NCBI RefSeq assembly: GCF_003265345.1
Contig: NZ_QFWW01000002.1
Location: 364,690-428,689, forward strand
DNA: 64,000 nucleotides
From: Lentzea terrae
GTDB taxonomy: Bacteria; Actinomycetota; Actinomycetes; Mycobacteriales; Pseudonocardiaceae
Reading direction: 5' to 3'
Shown here: positions 52,185 through 64,000 of the stretch, piece after piece
Position numbering within the stretch: the stretch's first letter is position 1
Layout: each line of letters begins with the position of its first letter
Notes under the pieces: generated by a model
Seen by the model: only the letters and a program-made list of their open reading frames with translations
The model's database searches: none
Told to the model about the DNA's origin: nothing
Position numbers and translations under genes: made by a program

Positions 52185-53911
52185 CCGCCGTGCCAGGAGC
52201 GCCAGAGCGTCGCGTAGGTGCCGTCTCTGGCGACCAGATCGTCGTGGGGCCCCAACTCCACGACGCGGCCCGCGTCGACGACCGCGATCCGGTCCGCGTC
52301 ACGCGCGGTCTGCAACCGGTGCGCGATCGCGATCACCGTGCGTCTCTCCCGCACGGCCGCGATCGCACGCTCGGCGTGCCTGGCCGTGGCCGGGTCGAGC
52401 GAGGAGGTCGCCTCGTCCAGCACCAGCGTGTGCGGATCGGCGACCTCCACCCGTGCGAGCGCGAGTTGTTGTGCCTGCGCGGGATCCAGCTGCAGCCCAC
52501 CGGCACCCAGCCTGGTGTCCAACCCGTCCGGCAGCTCGTCGAACCATCGCGCGTCGACGGTCCGCAACGCTGCAACGAGTTGCTCGTCGGAGGCATCGGG
52601 AACGGCCAGCGCGAGGTTCTCCCGCAACGTCCCGATGAACACGTGATGCTCTTGCGTCACCAGCACGATCTCCTGCTCGCCCGCCGCCACGAGATCCGCG
52701 ACCGGCACGCCACCGACGAGCACCGAACCCTCCGCCGGCCGGTCGACACCCGCGATCAGCCGCCCCAGCGTCGACTTGCCCGCACCGGACACGCCCACGA
52801 TCGCCAGCCGTTCGCCTGGCTGCACCACGAGATCGACGCCGTGCAGCACCTCGTGGCCGTCCACATAGGAGTAGCGGACGCCGCGCACCTCGATGCGGTC
52901 GCTGTCCGGCACGTCGACCGCGGGTGCCGGCTCGATCTGCGCCCCGATGCCCTCGATCCGCGCGAACGACGCACCGCCGCGCTGCAGGAACTCGATCCAG
53001 AACAGGATGCGGTCCATCGGCTCGACGAGCCGCCACACCCACAGGCCGGCCGTGACGACGACCTCGATGCCAACGCCGTCCGCCGTGTACATCAGGCCGC
53101 CGACGAGCAGCACCAACGCGGTCGGCAGGACGTTCACGAAACCGGTCACCGGGAACAGCACGCTGCGCAGCCCGAGCGTCCGCATGCGCGCCCGGTACGA
53201 CCGCGCGACGGTGTCGTCCGCGGCGGCCACCAGCCGGTCCCGCAGCCCGTACGTCTCGATCGTCCGGCTGCCCTCGCCGACCGCTGCGGAAATCTCCGCC
53301 ACGTCCCCGTTGGCTTCGCTCTCCGCGAGGTACGCGTCGCGCGCACGAGCGAGATACCAACGCACCACCCACACGACGGACGGCACGCCGGTCAGCGCGA
53401 CCAGTCCGAGCACCGGGTCCAGCGCGAACATCGCCACGAACACGACAACGAGGTGCACCACGCCCGTGAGCACCTCGGGCACGCTGTCCCGCAACGCCAG
53501 CCCGACCGTGCCGACGTCACTCGTCACGCGGGTGAGCAGATCGCCTGTGCCGAGCCGGTCCACCACCCGCGCCGGCAAGGCCAGCGAGCGCCCCACCGCC
53601 TCCTCCCGCAACGAGGCCAGCAACCGTTCGCCGAGACGCGTGGTCTGCAAAGCGCTGTACCGCACCAGCAACAGGTGCACCACCGCAGCACCCAGCACGC
53701 CGAGCGCGATCATGTCCACAGTGGACAAGGTCAGCGTGCCGTCCTGCACGCCACCGACGATCTTGCCGAGCAGGTAGGGCCCGACGAGCCCCGCCAACGC
53801 CGTCAGGGCGGTGAGCACGAGCACGACGGTCAACGCGCGTCGTTCGCCCCGCATCAACCGGACAGCAGCGCGCCGCACCTCGCGCCGGTCCGCGATCGGC
53901 AGCCGGTTCAT
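52181..53911 (-). CDS. ABC exporter half-transporter with intact Walker A but altered signature
   Basis: A 576-residue type IV exporter subunit: six-helix membrane domain (about 25-300), then an NBD with Walker A GVSGAGKST, Q-loop VTQEHH, Walker B TLVLDEATSSLD (catalytic Glu present) and switch His in IAHRL. The ABC signature LSGGQ is replaced by LDPAQ. The upstream partner keeps the signature but lacks Walker A, so the two should form one working ATP site as an obligate heterodimer. ATG 53911 overlaps the partner stop (ATGA). Substrate unknown; lipid, peptide or drug are possible. Confidence 0.9.
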   Translation of the reverse strand: MNRLPIADRREVRRAAVRLMRGERRALTVVLVLTALTALAGLVGPYLLGKIVGGVQDGTLTLSTVDMIALGVLGAAVVHLLLVRYSALQTTRLGERLLASLREEAVGRSLALPARVVDRLGTGDLLTRVTSDVGTVGLALRDSVPEVLTGVVHLVVVFVAMFALDPVLGLVALTGVPSVVWVVRWYLARARDAYLAESEANGDVAEISAAVGEGSRTIETYGLRDRLVAAADDTVARSYRARMRTLGLRSVLFPVTGFVNVLPTALVLLVGGLMYTADGVGIEVVVTAGLWVWRLVEPMDRILFWIEFLQRGGASFARIEGIGAQIEPAPAVDVPDSDRIEVRGVRYSYVDGHEVLHGVDLVVQPGERLAIVGVSGAGKSTLGRLIAGVDRPAEGSVLVGGVPVADLVAAGEQEIVLVTQEHHVFIGTLRENLALAVPDASDEQLVAALRTVDARWFDELPDGLDTRLGAGGLQLDPAQAQQLALARVEVADPHTLVLDEATSSLDPATARHAERAIAAVRERRTVIAIAHRLQTARDADRIAVVDAGRVVELGPHDDLVARDGTYATLWRSWHGG

Positions 53912-55410
53912 CGGTTCTCCAGGTGCACCGTCTGGTCGGCCTGCCCGATCCACAACGGCGACGACGACACGACCACGGTGGTCCGCCCGAGCCGCGTCTG
54001 CTTCACCCGTTGCGCGACGGCCGCCTCAGTGACCGCGTCGAGCGCCGACGTGGGCTCGACGAGCACCAGCACCTCCGGTTCGCTGAGCAACGCCCGGACG
54101 AGCCGGAGCCGTTGCCGTTGACCGCCGGAAACGTTGCGCCCCTGGGACTCCAGGTGCGAGTCGAGCCCCTCCGGCAGGGCCTCCACGACGTCCACCGCGG
54201 CGGCCGCCCAGATCGCCTGCTCCAGCACGGCGTCGTCGTGCTCGGCCACCGACACCGCCTCGCGCACCGACCCGGCGAACAGGTAGTCGTCGTTGTCCGC
54301 CACAACTCCCGGCAGCCGATCCACCGCTTCCCTGGCCAGTTTCGCGTCGGCGGAGACCACCACGGTCAGCGCGCCGCTCTTCACCTCCAGCACCGGGGTG
54401 TCGTCGGTGGGAGCATCCGGCTGCAGCTTCAGGATCTCGATCACCCGCCGCGCCGACACCAACGCCCGCGGAATCGCGTCCGCACCCTCGATGAAGAAGC
54501 TGACCGGCACGATCAACGTCGTGACGTACAGGTAGACGGCGAGCATCTCGGGCACGGTGATCGCCCCGGTCACCGCCATCCGCGCCACGATCCACGTGAC
54601 CACCGCGAGGAACAGCGCCGGCAACCCCCACGTGAGCGCCTGCACCCAGCTCAGCCACGCCGACACCCGATAGCCGTCCCGCAGCACCTCGCGCGACTTG
54701 GCCCCGAAGCGCTCGGCGAACGCCGGTTTGCCACCGATCCCGGACAGCACCTTCAACCCGGCCACGATGTCCCCTGCCCGCGAGCTCAGCTCCCCCTGGC
54801 TCTGCCGATAACCGGCCTCCACGGCGTGCAGCCCCCGCATCACCGGCCCGGTGACCACCGCCAGCACCGGCACACCCAGCAACACCACCACCGCGACGAG
54901 CGGCGAGATCCGCACCAGCAACACCGCAGTGGCCACGTACGCGACCACCGCACCAACTCCGGGCCCAGCGCTGGTGAGCGCGTGCGCAACCCGAGCCGTG
55001 TCACCGTTCTGCAGGTACGTGAGCTCCCCCGCGGACAACTTCCGCCGCACCACCCCACCAAGCCGCGTGACGTGCCGGACCACGAGTTGCGCCGTCCGCA
55101 ACGAGGCATCCGTCCGCACCATCGTCATGGTGCGGTGCCGCGCCATCCCGGCGAGCGCCAACAACCCCGCCACCACGACCAGCGCGACGCACCACCACAC
55201 CAACGCACCTCGGTCGCCGCCGCGCAGACCGTCCTCAACGGCCTTGGTGATGAGGTACGGCGGCACGAGCAGCCCGCACATCCACAGCGACCCCCACCAC
55301 GCCCCGGCCAGCACCCGCCACGGCTGCATCCGCACGAGCCACCACAGGTACCGCCAGGGCGATCGGAGGTCCGGATCACCCGGATCGTCGTACGGAGCAT
55401 GTCGGGCCAT
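53908..55410 (-). CDS. ABC exporter half-transporter lacking Walker A
   Basis: A 500-residue subunit: six-helix exporter domain (about 20-310) and a short, degenerate NBD. The P-loop is absent (the strand LTVVVSADAKLAREAV occupies its place), the Q-loop Gln reads as Asn/Asp (ADNDDYLF), the Walker B Asp is Val (LVLVEPTSALD) and the switch His is lost (VVVSSSPL). The signature NVSGGQRQRLRLVRAL is intact. It cannot bind ATP by itself but can complete the site formed by its partner 52181-53911. It is 16 bp downstream of the MFS gene stop on the same strand. Confidence 0.9.
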   Translation of the reverse strand: MARHAPYDDPGDPDLRSPWRYLWWLVRMQPWRVLAGAWWGSLWMCGLLVPPYLITKAVEDGLRGGDRGALVWWCVALVVVAGLLALAGMARHRTMTMVRTDASLRTAQLVVRHVTRLGGVVRRKLSAGELTYLQNGDTARVAHALTSAGPGVGAVVAYVATAVLLVRISPLVAVVVLLGVPVLAVVTGPVMRGLHAVEAGYRQSQGELSSRAGDIVAGLKVLSGIGGKPAFAERFGAKSREVLRDGYRVSAWLSWVQALTWGLPALFLAVVTWIVARMAVTGAITVPEMLAVYLYVTTLIVPVSFFIEGADAIPRALVSARRVIEILKLQPDAPTDDTPVLEVKSGALTVVVSADAKLAREAVDRLPGVVADNDDYLFAGSVREAVSVAEHDDAVLEQAIWAAAAVDVVEALPEGLDSHLESQGRNVSGGQRQRLRLVRALLSEPEVLVLVEPTSALDAVTEAAVAQRVKQTRLGRTTVVVSSSPLWIGQADQTVHLENR

Positions 55411-55426
55411 GCACCCGACCTTGCCA

Positions 55427-56593
55427 TCACCCGGCGGGCGCCACGACCGATTTCGCCTTCAGCCCAATCGCACCAACGGCCGTTGCCCCCAACGCCGCGA
55501 CGACCGCGAACGCGTAGAAGCCCCACGGATACGCCAAACCAGCCGTGAGCAACGCACCGCCCAACAACGGCCCACTGATCGCACCCAACCGCCCAATGCC
55601 CGCGGCCCACCCGATACCGGTAGCGCGGTTCTCCTCGTAAACCCGTCCCGCGTAGGCATAAACGAGCACCTGCGCACTGAACACGAAGCACCCGGCCAAC
55701 AACACAGCCACGTACACGCCAACGCCCGGCAACTTGATGCTGAGCAACCCCAAGAACACCACCGCACCCGCGAACCACCCGATGGCCGCCGGCCTGATTC
55801 CAACCCGGTCAGCGACGGTGCCCGCGATCAGAAGTCCAACCACAGCCCCGATGTTGAGCGTGAGCAACAACGCCAGCGCCGTACCGAGCTCGTACCCGGC
55901 GCTGCGCATGATCTGCGGCAACCACGTGTTGAGTCCATAGACCAACAACAGCCCCATGAACGACGCCACCCAGAACGCGACCGTCGCCTTCCGCAGTCCG
56001 GGCTTGAACAACGACCCCACGGCCACACCGGCAGGCGCCTTGCGCACAACGGTCTCCGGCAAGTGCTTGACCATCAAGGGAATCAGGACAAGCGCGGGCA
56101 ACGCCCCCACGACGAACAACGACCGCCACCCGAGCTGAGGAATGAGCACGATGCCGAGCAACGCCGTGATGACCGCACCCACGTGATACCCGGTCATGAT
56201 GAGCGTGGTGGCCCGCCCACCCTGCTGAGGCCGCGCCTCGTTCACCAACGCGATGGCCGTGGGCAGACACCCGCCAAGCCCAAGCCCCGCAAGGAACCTG
56301 AGCACTCCGAACGTCGTGGCGTCCTGCGCCACCGCACAGGCCAACGTGAACACGGAGAACCCGGCCACCGCGTAGATCATGACCTTGCGCCGCCCGATGA
56401 CGTCGGTGATGGTCCCGATGATCAGCGCGCCGAGCATCATCCCGAACAGGCCGGCCGTGGACACCGCGCTGGCCGACGCCGTGGTGAGCAGCTTCTCCTG
56501 CAGCAGCACGGGAATCACCGTGCCGAGCACGACGAGGTCAAAGCCGTCCAACAACACGGCAGTCCAACACAGCGGCAACACCCATTTGTTCAC
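55427..56593 (-). CDS. MFS transporter, aromatic acid:H+ symporter type
   Basis: A 388-residue MFS carrier with about 12 helices. The first-helix motif LLDGFDLVVLGTVIPVL and loop GTITDVIGRRKVMI are characteristic of the AAHS group (PcaK/BenK-like aromatic acid uptake). LPTAIALVNEARP and AGRVYEENRATGIGW follow. GTG 56593 is preceded by GGAGGAG at a good distance; the longer frame upstream has none. No aromatic catabolic genes are nearby. It lies in the block separating atpD from atpC. Confidence 0.88.
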   Translation of the reverse strand: MNKWVLPLCWTAVLLDGFDLVVLGTVIPVLLQEKLLTTASASAVSTAGLFGMMLGALIIGTITDVIGRRKVMIYAVAGFSVFTLACAVAQDATTFGVLRFLAGLGLGGCLPTAIALVNEARPQQGGRATTLIMTGYHVGAVITALLGIVLIPQLGWRSLFVVGALPALVLIPLMVKHLPETVVRKAPAGVAVGSLFKPGLRKATVAFWVASFMGLLLVYGLNTWLPQIMRSAGYELGTALALLLTLNIGAVVGLLIAGTVADRVGIRPAAIGWFAGAVVFLGLLSIKLPGVGVYVAVLLAGCFVFSAQVLVYAYAGRVYEENRATGIGWAAGIGRLGAISGPLLGGALLTAGLAYPWGFYAFAVVAALGATAVGAIGLKAKSVVAPAG

Positions 56594-56668
56594 GTGCGCT
56601 CTCCTCCACGCCGAGGCCTTGCTGGTGCCGTGCATCGTGCGACGCCACACCAACGACGGGGAGACCCA

Positions 56669-56685
56669 TTTCCGTCCAATGGAAA
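56669..56685. promoter_or_regulatory. Inverted repeat upstream of the MFS gene
   Basis: TTTCC-N7-GGAAA lies about 75 nt upstream of the MFS start. Short TTCC/GGAA palindromes are typical of IclR- and GntR-like operators, but no regulator gene is adjacent. Confidence 0.35.
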
Positions 56686-56845
56686 CCAAGCCACCCGGCA
56701 GACGCGGGCCGAAGGCGAAGCCGAGGCGCACCCACCCAGTGGCGATGCGAAGCGAGCCGGACAGCGCAATGCCAACGCGGGTAACCCGGTGATGACCGCA
56801 GGCCAAACAACCCAACGCAAGCACGCACGCCCCAAGAACGCCCAA

Positions 56846-56878
56846 AGGGCCGCCCCTCCACAATGGAGAGACGGCCCT
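56846..56878 (-). terminator. Terminator directly after atpD
   Basis: AGGGCCG (56846-56852) pairs with CGGCCCT (56872-56878), and an inner CTCC/GGAG pairing extends the hairpin around a small loop. It begins about 20 nt after the atpD stop, so the main atp transcript should end here rather than continue to atpC. Confidence 0.7.
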
Positions 56879-56898
56879 CAGGAAAGCCGCGAGCTAGC

Positions 56899-59242
<2,344 letters not shown>

Positions 59243-59250
59243 GGCTCAGA

Positions 59251-60897
59251 TCACTTCTTGGTGGGCTCGGGCTTGTGGACCTTCACCGACTCCTGGCCCA
59301 CCTTGTCGGCGTCCATCGCCTTCTCAGCGGCCTCGTTGACGATCGTCGTGCCGTCGGAAGCGGTGAACTGCTTCTTGAACTCGGTCACGGCGTCGACAAC
59401 GCGCCTCTGGGCGTCGTCACCGAACTGCTTCGTCTCGACGATGCTTGCGAGCACGTCCGCGTGGTTGCGGCGCAGCGAGTCCTTGAAGTCCGCGACGAAG
59501 CGCCGGATGTCGGCGACGGGGACGTCGTCCAGGTGACCCTTGGTCGCGGCGAAGATCTCGACGACCTGCTCCTCGACGGGCACCGGGGAGTACTGGCCCT
59601 GCTTGAGCAGCTCGACCAGGCGGGCACCGCGGTCCAGCTGGGCGCGCGACGCGGCGTCGAGGTCGGACGCGAACGCGGAGAAGGCCTCCAGCTCGCGGAA
59701 CTGCGACAGGTCGAGACGCAGCGAACCCGAGACCTGCTTCATCGCCTTGATCTGCGCGGCACCACCGACGCGGGAGACGGAGATACCCACGTTGACGGCC
59801 GGGCGGACACCGGCGTTGAACAGGTCGGACTCGAGGAAGCACTGACCGTCGGTGATCGAGATGACGTTGGTCGGGATGTACGCCGACACGTCGTTCGCCT
59901 TGGTCTCGATGATCGGGAGACCCGTCATCGAGCCGCCGCCCATCTCGTCCGACAGCTTCGCGCAACGCTCGAGGAGACGCGAGTGCAAGTAGAAGACGTC
60001 GCCGGGGTACGCCTCGCGGCCCGGCGGGCGGCGCAGCAGCAGCGAGATCGCGCGGTACGCCTCTGCCTGCTTGGTCAGGTCGTCGAAGATGATCAGGACG
60101 TGCTTGCCCTGGTACATCCAGTGCTGGCCGATGGCGGAACCGGTGTACGGCGCCAGCCACTTGAAGCCGGCCGAGTCGGAAGCGGGAGCGGCGACGATCG
60201 TCGTGTACTCGAGCGCGCCCGCCTCCTCCAGCGCGGTCTTGACGCCCGCGATGGTGGAGCCCTTCTGGCCGATGGCGACGTACACGCAGCGGACCTGCTG
60301 CTTGGGGTCGCCCGACTCCCAGGCCTTCTTCTGGTTGATGATCGTGTCGATGCAGACCGCGGTCTTGCCGGTCTTGCGGTCACCGATGATCAGCTGACGC
60401 TGACCGCGACCGATCGGGGTCATCGCGTCGATGGCCTTGATGCCGGTCTGCATCGGCTCACCGACCGGCTGACGCTGCAGCACGGAGGCGGCCTGCAGCT
60501 CCAGGGCGCGGTTGTCGTCGGCGACGATGTCACCGAGACCGTCGATCGGCTGGCCCAGCGGGTTGACGACGCGGCCGAGGAAGCCGTCGCCGACCGGCAC
60601 GGACAGGACCTTGCCCGTCCGGCGGACCTCCTGGCCCTCTTCGATCTTGTCGAAGTCACCGAGGATGACCGCACCGATCTCGCGGACCTCGAGGTTCAGG
60701 GCGACGCCGAGGACGCCACCGGGGAACTCGAGCAGCTCGTTGGTCATCGTGCCCGGAAGGCCCTCGACGATGGCGATGCCGTCGTAGGTCTCGGAGACGG
60801 CACCGACCTCTTCCCGGCTGACCTCCGGGGAGTAGCTCGAGACGTACTTCTCGATCGCACTGCGGATCTCGTCCGACGAGATCGTCAGCTCCGCCAT
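59251..60897 (-). CDS. atpA: ATP synthase alpha subunit
   Basis: Regulatory nucleotide-binding F1 subunit, 548 residues. [10 protein letters not shown] is the Walker [13 protein letters not shown] and [15 protein letters not shown] (Walker B) follow, then the Arg finger region [20 protein letters not shown]. The C-terminal extension (after about residue 510, [18 protein letters not shown]) is typical of actinobacterial alpha subunits. Confidence 0.97.
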   Translation of the reverse strand: MAELTISSDEIRSAIEKYVSSYSPEVSREEVGAVSETYDGIAIVEGLPGTMTNELLEFPGGVLGVALNLEVREIGAVILGDFDKIEEGQEVRRTGKVLSVPVGDGFLGRVVNPLGQPIDGLGDIVADDNRALELQAASVLQRQPVGEPMQTGIKAIDAMTPIGRGQRQLIIGDRKTGKTAVCIDTIINQKKAWESGDPKQQVRCVYVAIGQKGSTIAGVKTALEEAGALEYTTIVAAPASDSAGFKWLAPYTGSAIGQHWMYQGKHVLIIFDDLTKQAEAYRAISLLLRRPPGREAYPGDVFYLHSRLLERCAKLSDEMGGGSMTGLPIIETKANDVSAYIPTNVISITDGQCFLESDLFNAGVRPAVNVGISVSRVGGAAQIKAMKQVSGSLRLDLSQFRELEAFSAFASDLDAASRAQLDRGARLVELLKQGQYSPVPVEEQVVEIFAATKGHLDDVPVADIRRFVADFKDSLRRNHADVLASIVETKQFGDDAQRRVVDAVTEFKKQFTASDGTTIVNEAAEKAMDADKVGQESVKVHKPEPTKK

Positions 60898-60943
60898 GTC
60901 GTTCCTGCTCTCACTTCTTCGTTCTTGGGAAAGGGCTCGGGGG

Positions 60944-61771
60944 CTAGCTGGCGAGATTGCGGCGCAGTGCCGCCAACCGGCCGGCGATGCTTCCGTCGAT
61001 GATCTCGTCGCCGATCTTGATCGAGAGTCCGCCGGCCAGAGCCGGGTCGACCTCGACGTGCAGCGCGATCGGGCGCGAGTAGATCGTGGTCAGCGTCGCG
61101 GTCAAGCGGTCGACCTGCGCCGCGGTCAGCTCCACGGCGGACCGCACGTGCGCGACGGAACGCTGCCGGCGCTTGGCCGCCAGGTCCGCGAGCTCGGCCA
61201 GGCCGTCCGCGACGCGCAGGCCGCGCGGGTTGCGGACCAGCTGGCTCACCAGCGTCGTGGTGACCGGGCTGACCTTGCCCTCGATCAGGGAGCCGACCAG
61301 CGCGACCTTGCCGTCGGTGGACCCGGCCGGGTCCGCCAGCAGCAGCTCGAGCTCGTGCGAGTTGGCCACGATGCGGCCGAGCCGGAAGAGCTCGTCCTCG
61401 GTCGAGTCCAGCTGGCCATCGCGCTCGGCGCGCACCAGCAGCGTGGTGCGGGCGAGCGACTCGACACCGTCGACGAGTTCACGCGGGCTGGACCAGCGCG
61501 CCGTCACGACGGCGACCAGGACCTGCAGCGTCGCGTCGCTCACCTTGCCGGCGAAGAGCCCGCGGGCGAGCTGCTCACGGCCAGCGGCGTCGGACGAGGC
61601 GTCGGCGAGCGCGCCGCGCAGCGTCCGCTGCTCGATCAGCAGGCCGAGCACGGCGAAGAGCTCCTCGCCGAGCTTGGCGAGGTCGTCCGTCGACGTGGTG
61701 GCGTCGGCCAGCTCCAGCAGCCGCAGTTCCGCGGCTGCCAGAGCTTCACGACTTGCGGCATGCAACGTCAT
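60944..61771 (-). CDS. atpH: ATP synthase delta subunit
   Basis: Peripheral-stalk protein of 275 residues, about 90 longer than the E. coli homologue but the normal size in actinomycetes. It has an N-terminal helical bundle and the conserved C-terminal [18 protein letters not shown] and [34 protein letters not shown]. It lies 46 bp upstream of atpA. Confidence 0.95.
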   Translation of the reverse strand: MTLHAASREALAAAELRLLELADATTSTDDLAKLGEELFAVLGLLIEQRTLRGALADASSDAAGREQLARGLFAGKVSDATLQVLVAVVTARWSSPRELVDGVESLARTTLLVRAERDGQLDSTEDELFRLGRIVANSHELELLLADPAGSTDGKVALVGSLIEGKVSPVTTTLVSQLVRNPRGLRVADGLAELADLAAKRRQRSVAHVRSAVELTAAQVDRLTATLTTIYSRPIALHVEVDPALAGGLSIKIGDEIIDGSIAGRLAALRRNLAS

Positions 61772-61780
61772 CGGCAGCCT

Positions 61781-62326
61781 CTACTTGCTCGCCGGCGCCG
61801 CGACGGCGTCCAGCTCGTTGAGGAAGCGGTCGACGGTGCCGCGGCGGCGGGCCTCGTCCTCGAGGGACTCGCCCACGACCTTGCTCGCCAGCTCGACGGC
61901 GGTGCGGCCGAGGTCGGCACGCAGCTCGGCGACGATCTGGGCGCGCTGAGCGTCCAGCTGGTGCTGGCCCTGCGCGACGATGCGCGCGGACTCGGCCTGC
62001 GCCTGCTCACGCAGCTCCTCGATGATCTGCAGGCCCTCGGCCCGCGCGTCGTCGCGGATGCGCGCGGCCTCGGCACGAGCCTCGGCCAGCTGCTCCTTGT
62101 ACTGCTCAAGAGTGCGCTGAGCTTCGGCCTGCGCCTGCTCGGCCTTCTCGATGCCACCCTCGATCTTGGCCGTCCGCTCCGCGTACAGCGCCTCGAACCT
62201 CGGCGACACGAACTTCTTGATGACGAAGAAGAGGAGCAGGAACGCGACGAGACCGAGGATGATCTCCGAGGTGTGCGGCAGAACCGGGTTGACCGGGCCC
62301 TCCGCAGCCAGGATGAGGGGCATCAC
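61781..62326 (-). CDS. atpF: ATP synthase b subunit
   Basis: Peripheral stalk, 181 residues: one N-terminal membrane helix ([20 protein letters not shown]) and a long charged coiled coil ([20 protein letters not shown] onward). It ends 9 bp before atpH. Confidence 0.96.
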   Translation of the reverse strand: MMPLILAAEGPVNPVLPHTSEIILGLVAFLLLFFVIKKFVSPRFEALYAERTAKIEGGIEKAEQAQAEAQRTLEQYKEQLAEARAEAARIRDDARAEGLQIIEELREQAQAESARIVAQGQHQLDAQRAQIVAELRADLGRTAVELASKVVGESLEDEARRRGTVDRFLNELDAVAAPASK

Positions 62327-62354
62327 GGAATCTCCTAACGCGATCAGGATTCGG

Positions 62355-63438
<1,084 letters not shown>

Positions 63439-63587
63439 TGTGTTCCTTCCGGTTCTCCCGGCCGGCGTTCACTCCGCCGGGGGAATCGTCACGATCTGGA
63501 CTTAACGTACCTTACGGTTCGCAAGCGACTACGAGAGGCACCCCTGCGATCGGGTGTCCCTGGTCAGCGCGACCATATCAGCAGGTC

Positions 63588-63998
63588 TCAGGTGCCTTCG
63601 GAGGCGGGGACCACCATCTGGCTGCGGCTGCGCTTGGACGCTCTGGCCTCGAGCCACGACGTCACGAGCACCGTCGCGACCAGTGTGATTCCGAGCGCCT
63701 TGGGCTCGAGCCAGTCCTGCCCGCGCAGCAAGATCACCGCGGCCAGCAGCACGATCAGCTTGCCCATGAATCCGCCGAGTGCGGCGACCATCACGAACAT
63801 GGGGTCGAGCGCCGCGGTCTTGCGCATCAACAACAGCGTGGCGAGGCTCGAAGCAATGGCGATGACACCACCGATGAGTGATCCGTAGAGACCTTCAGTC
63901 CCCCAGATCACCGTTGACACAACTACGCCGACGGCGAACGTGCCGAGCGCGGCCCACACGGCCGCGCGGAACATTTCCCCGGCGAGCCGCTGGATCAC
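63588..63998 (-). CDS. atpI: ATP synthase protein I-like membrane protein
   Basis: A 136-residue protein with four helices (AAVWAALGTFAVGVVVSTVI; LIGGVIAIASSLATLLLM; MFVMVAALGGFMGKLIVLLA; LGITLVATVLVTSWL) directly upstream of atpB, the position of atpI/AtpI-like assembly factors in actinobacteria. The GTG at 63998 is 2 bp from the window edge, so the true start could lie outside. The 149-bp gap to atpB holds no ORF. Confidence 0.85.
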   Translation of the reverse strand: MIQRLAGEMFRAAVWAALGTFAVGVVVSTVIWGTEGLYGSLIGGVIAIASSLATLLLMRKTAALDPMFVMVAALGGFMGKLIVLLAAVILLRGQDWLEPKALGITLVATVLVTSWLEARASKRSRSQMVVPASEGT

Positions 63999-64000
63999 CA

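Larger units (their letters stand above)
56594..56898. other. Intergenic region between atpD and the MFS gene
   Basis: This 305-bp stretch contains the atp terminator at its right end and the presumed promoter/operator region of the MFS gene. I see no credible ORF and no transposase remnant or repeat that would explain the insertion. Confidence 0.5.

Noticed and set aside
50385..56898. Mobile element or integron carrying the block inside the atp operon
   Set aside because: No transposase, integrase, terminal repeats or tRNA fragment could be seen, so the mode of insertion stays open.

Overview
The window is chromosomal DNA from a high-GC actinomycete, most likely of the order Pseudonocardiales (relatives of Lentzea, Saccharothrix or Amycolatopsis). 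This is inferred from GC-rich codon use, many GTG starts, frequent 4-bp ATGA/GTGA gene overlaps and gene order. The order atpC - DUF2550 - PduO-type adenosyltransferase - murA, with nucS and a divergent epimerase/thiolase pair nearby, matches Mycobacterium tuberculosis around Rv1304-Rv1323. No tRNA, rRNA, CRISPR array or insertion sequence was seen.

Layout. 0-6.7 kb: a mannose-type sugar locus with a frameshifted GH47 alpha-mannosidase, a LacI regulator, ManA and an RbsC/RbsB-type ABC importer, tied together by repeated GACAACGTTGTC operators. 6.8-9.9 kb: two tandem paralogous secreted TAP-like hydrolases. 9.8-15.1 kb: an exopolysaccharide-type locus (lipoprotein, DUF2334 deacetylase-like protein, UDP-GlcNAc 2-epimerase, processive GT2). 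15.1-18 kb: a DevS/DevR-like two-component system. 18-24.4 kb and 28.6-30.4 kb: acyl-CoA genes (MeaB, thiolase, epimerase, crotonyl-CoA carboxylase/reductase, duplicated 3-hydroxybutyryl-CoA dehydrogenase); with the ethylmalonyl-CoA mutase at 45-47 kb these cover most of an ethylmalonyl-CoA route. Between them lie a DivIVA-like coiled-coil protein, small enzymes and an ECF41 sigma factor with a candidate target promoter. 30.8-33.1 kb: PTS-linked dihydroxyacetone kinase (dhaKLM). 33.2-39 kb: an iron-box-controlled siderophore-binding lipoprotein, an aldehyde dehydrogenase, a DUF3558-like lipoprotein and a sodium/solute symporter. 39-45.3 kb: a tandem zinc-ribbon protein, NucS, a Nudix hydrolase, a GlxA/DJ-1 pair, an SDR, an XRE regulator and a crotonase. 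45.3-50.4 kb: ethylmalonyl-CoA mutase, MurA, adenosyltransferase, DUF2550 and atpC. 50.5-56.6 kb: an unusual block (ECF sigma factor plus membrane partner, a heterodimeric ABC exporter with complementary broken ATP sites, an AAHS-type MFS carrier). 56.9-64 kb: atpIBEFHAGD.

How the genes work together. The adenosyltransferase can make AdoCbl for the ethylmalonyl-/methylmalonyl-CoA mutases, MeaB protects such mutases, and the thiolase, HBD, Ccr and epimerase supply and process the acyl-CoA intermediates. ATP synthase is split: a terminator-like hairpin follows atpD, and atpC lies about 6.5 kb away beyond the inserted transporter/sigma block.

Most notable items: the split atp operon; the ABC exporter pair in which one subunit keeps Walker A/B but has lost the signature and the other keeps only the signature; an ECF41-type promoter placed to drive a divergent four-helix membrane protein; the tandem zinc-ribbon protein; a candidate 30-residue small protein; and the LacI operator network over a frameshifted GH47 gene.
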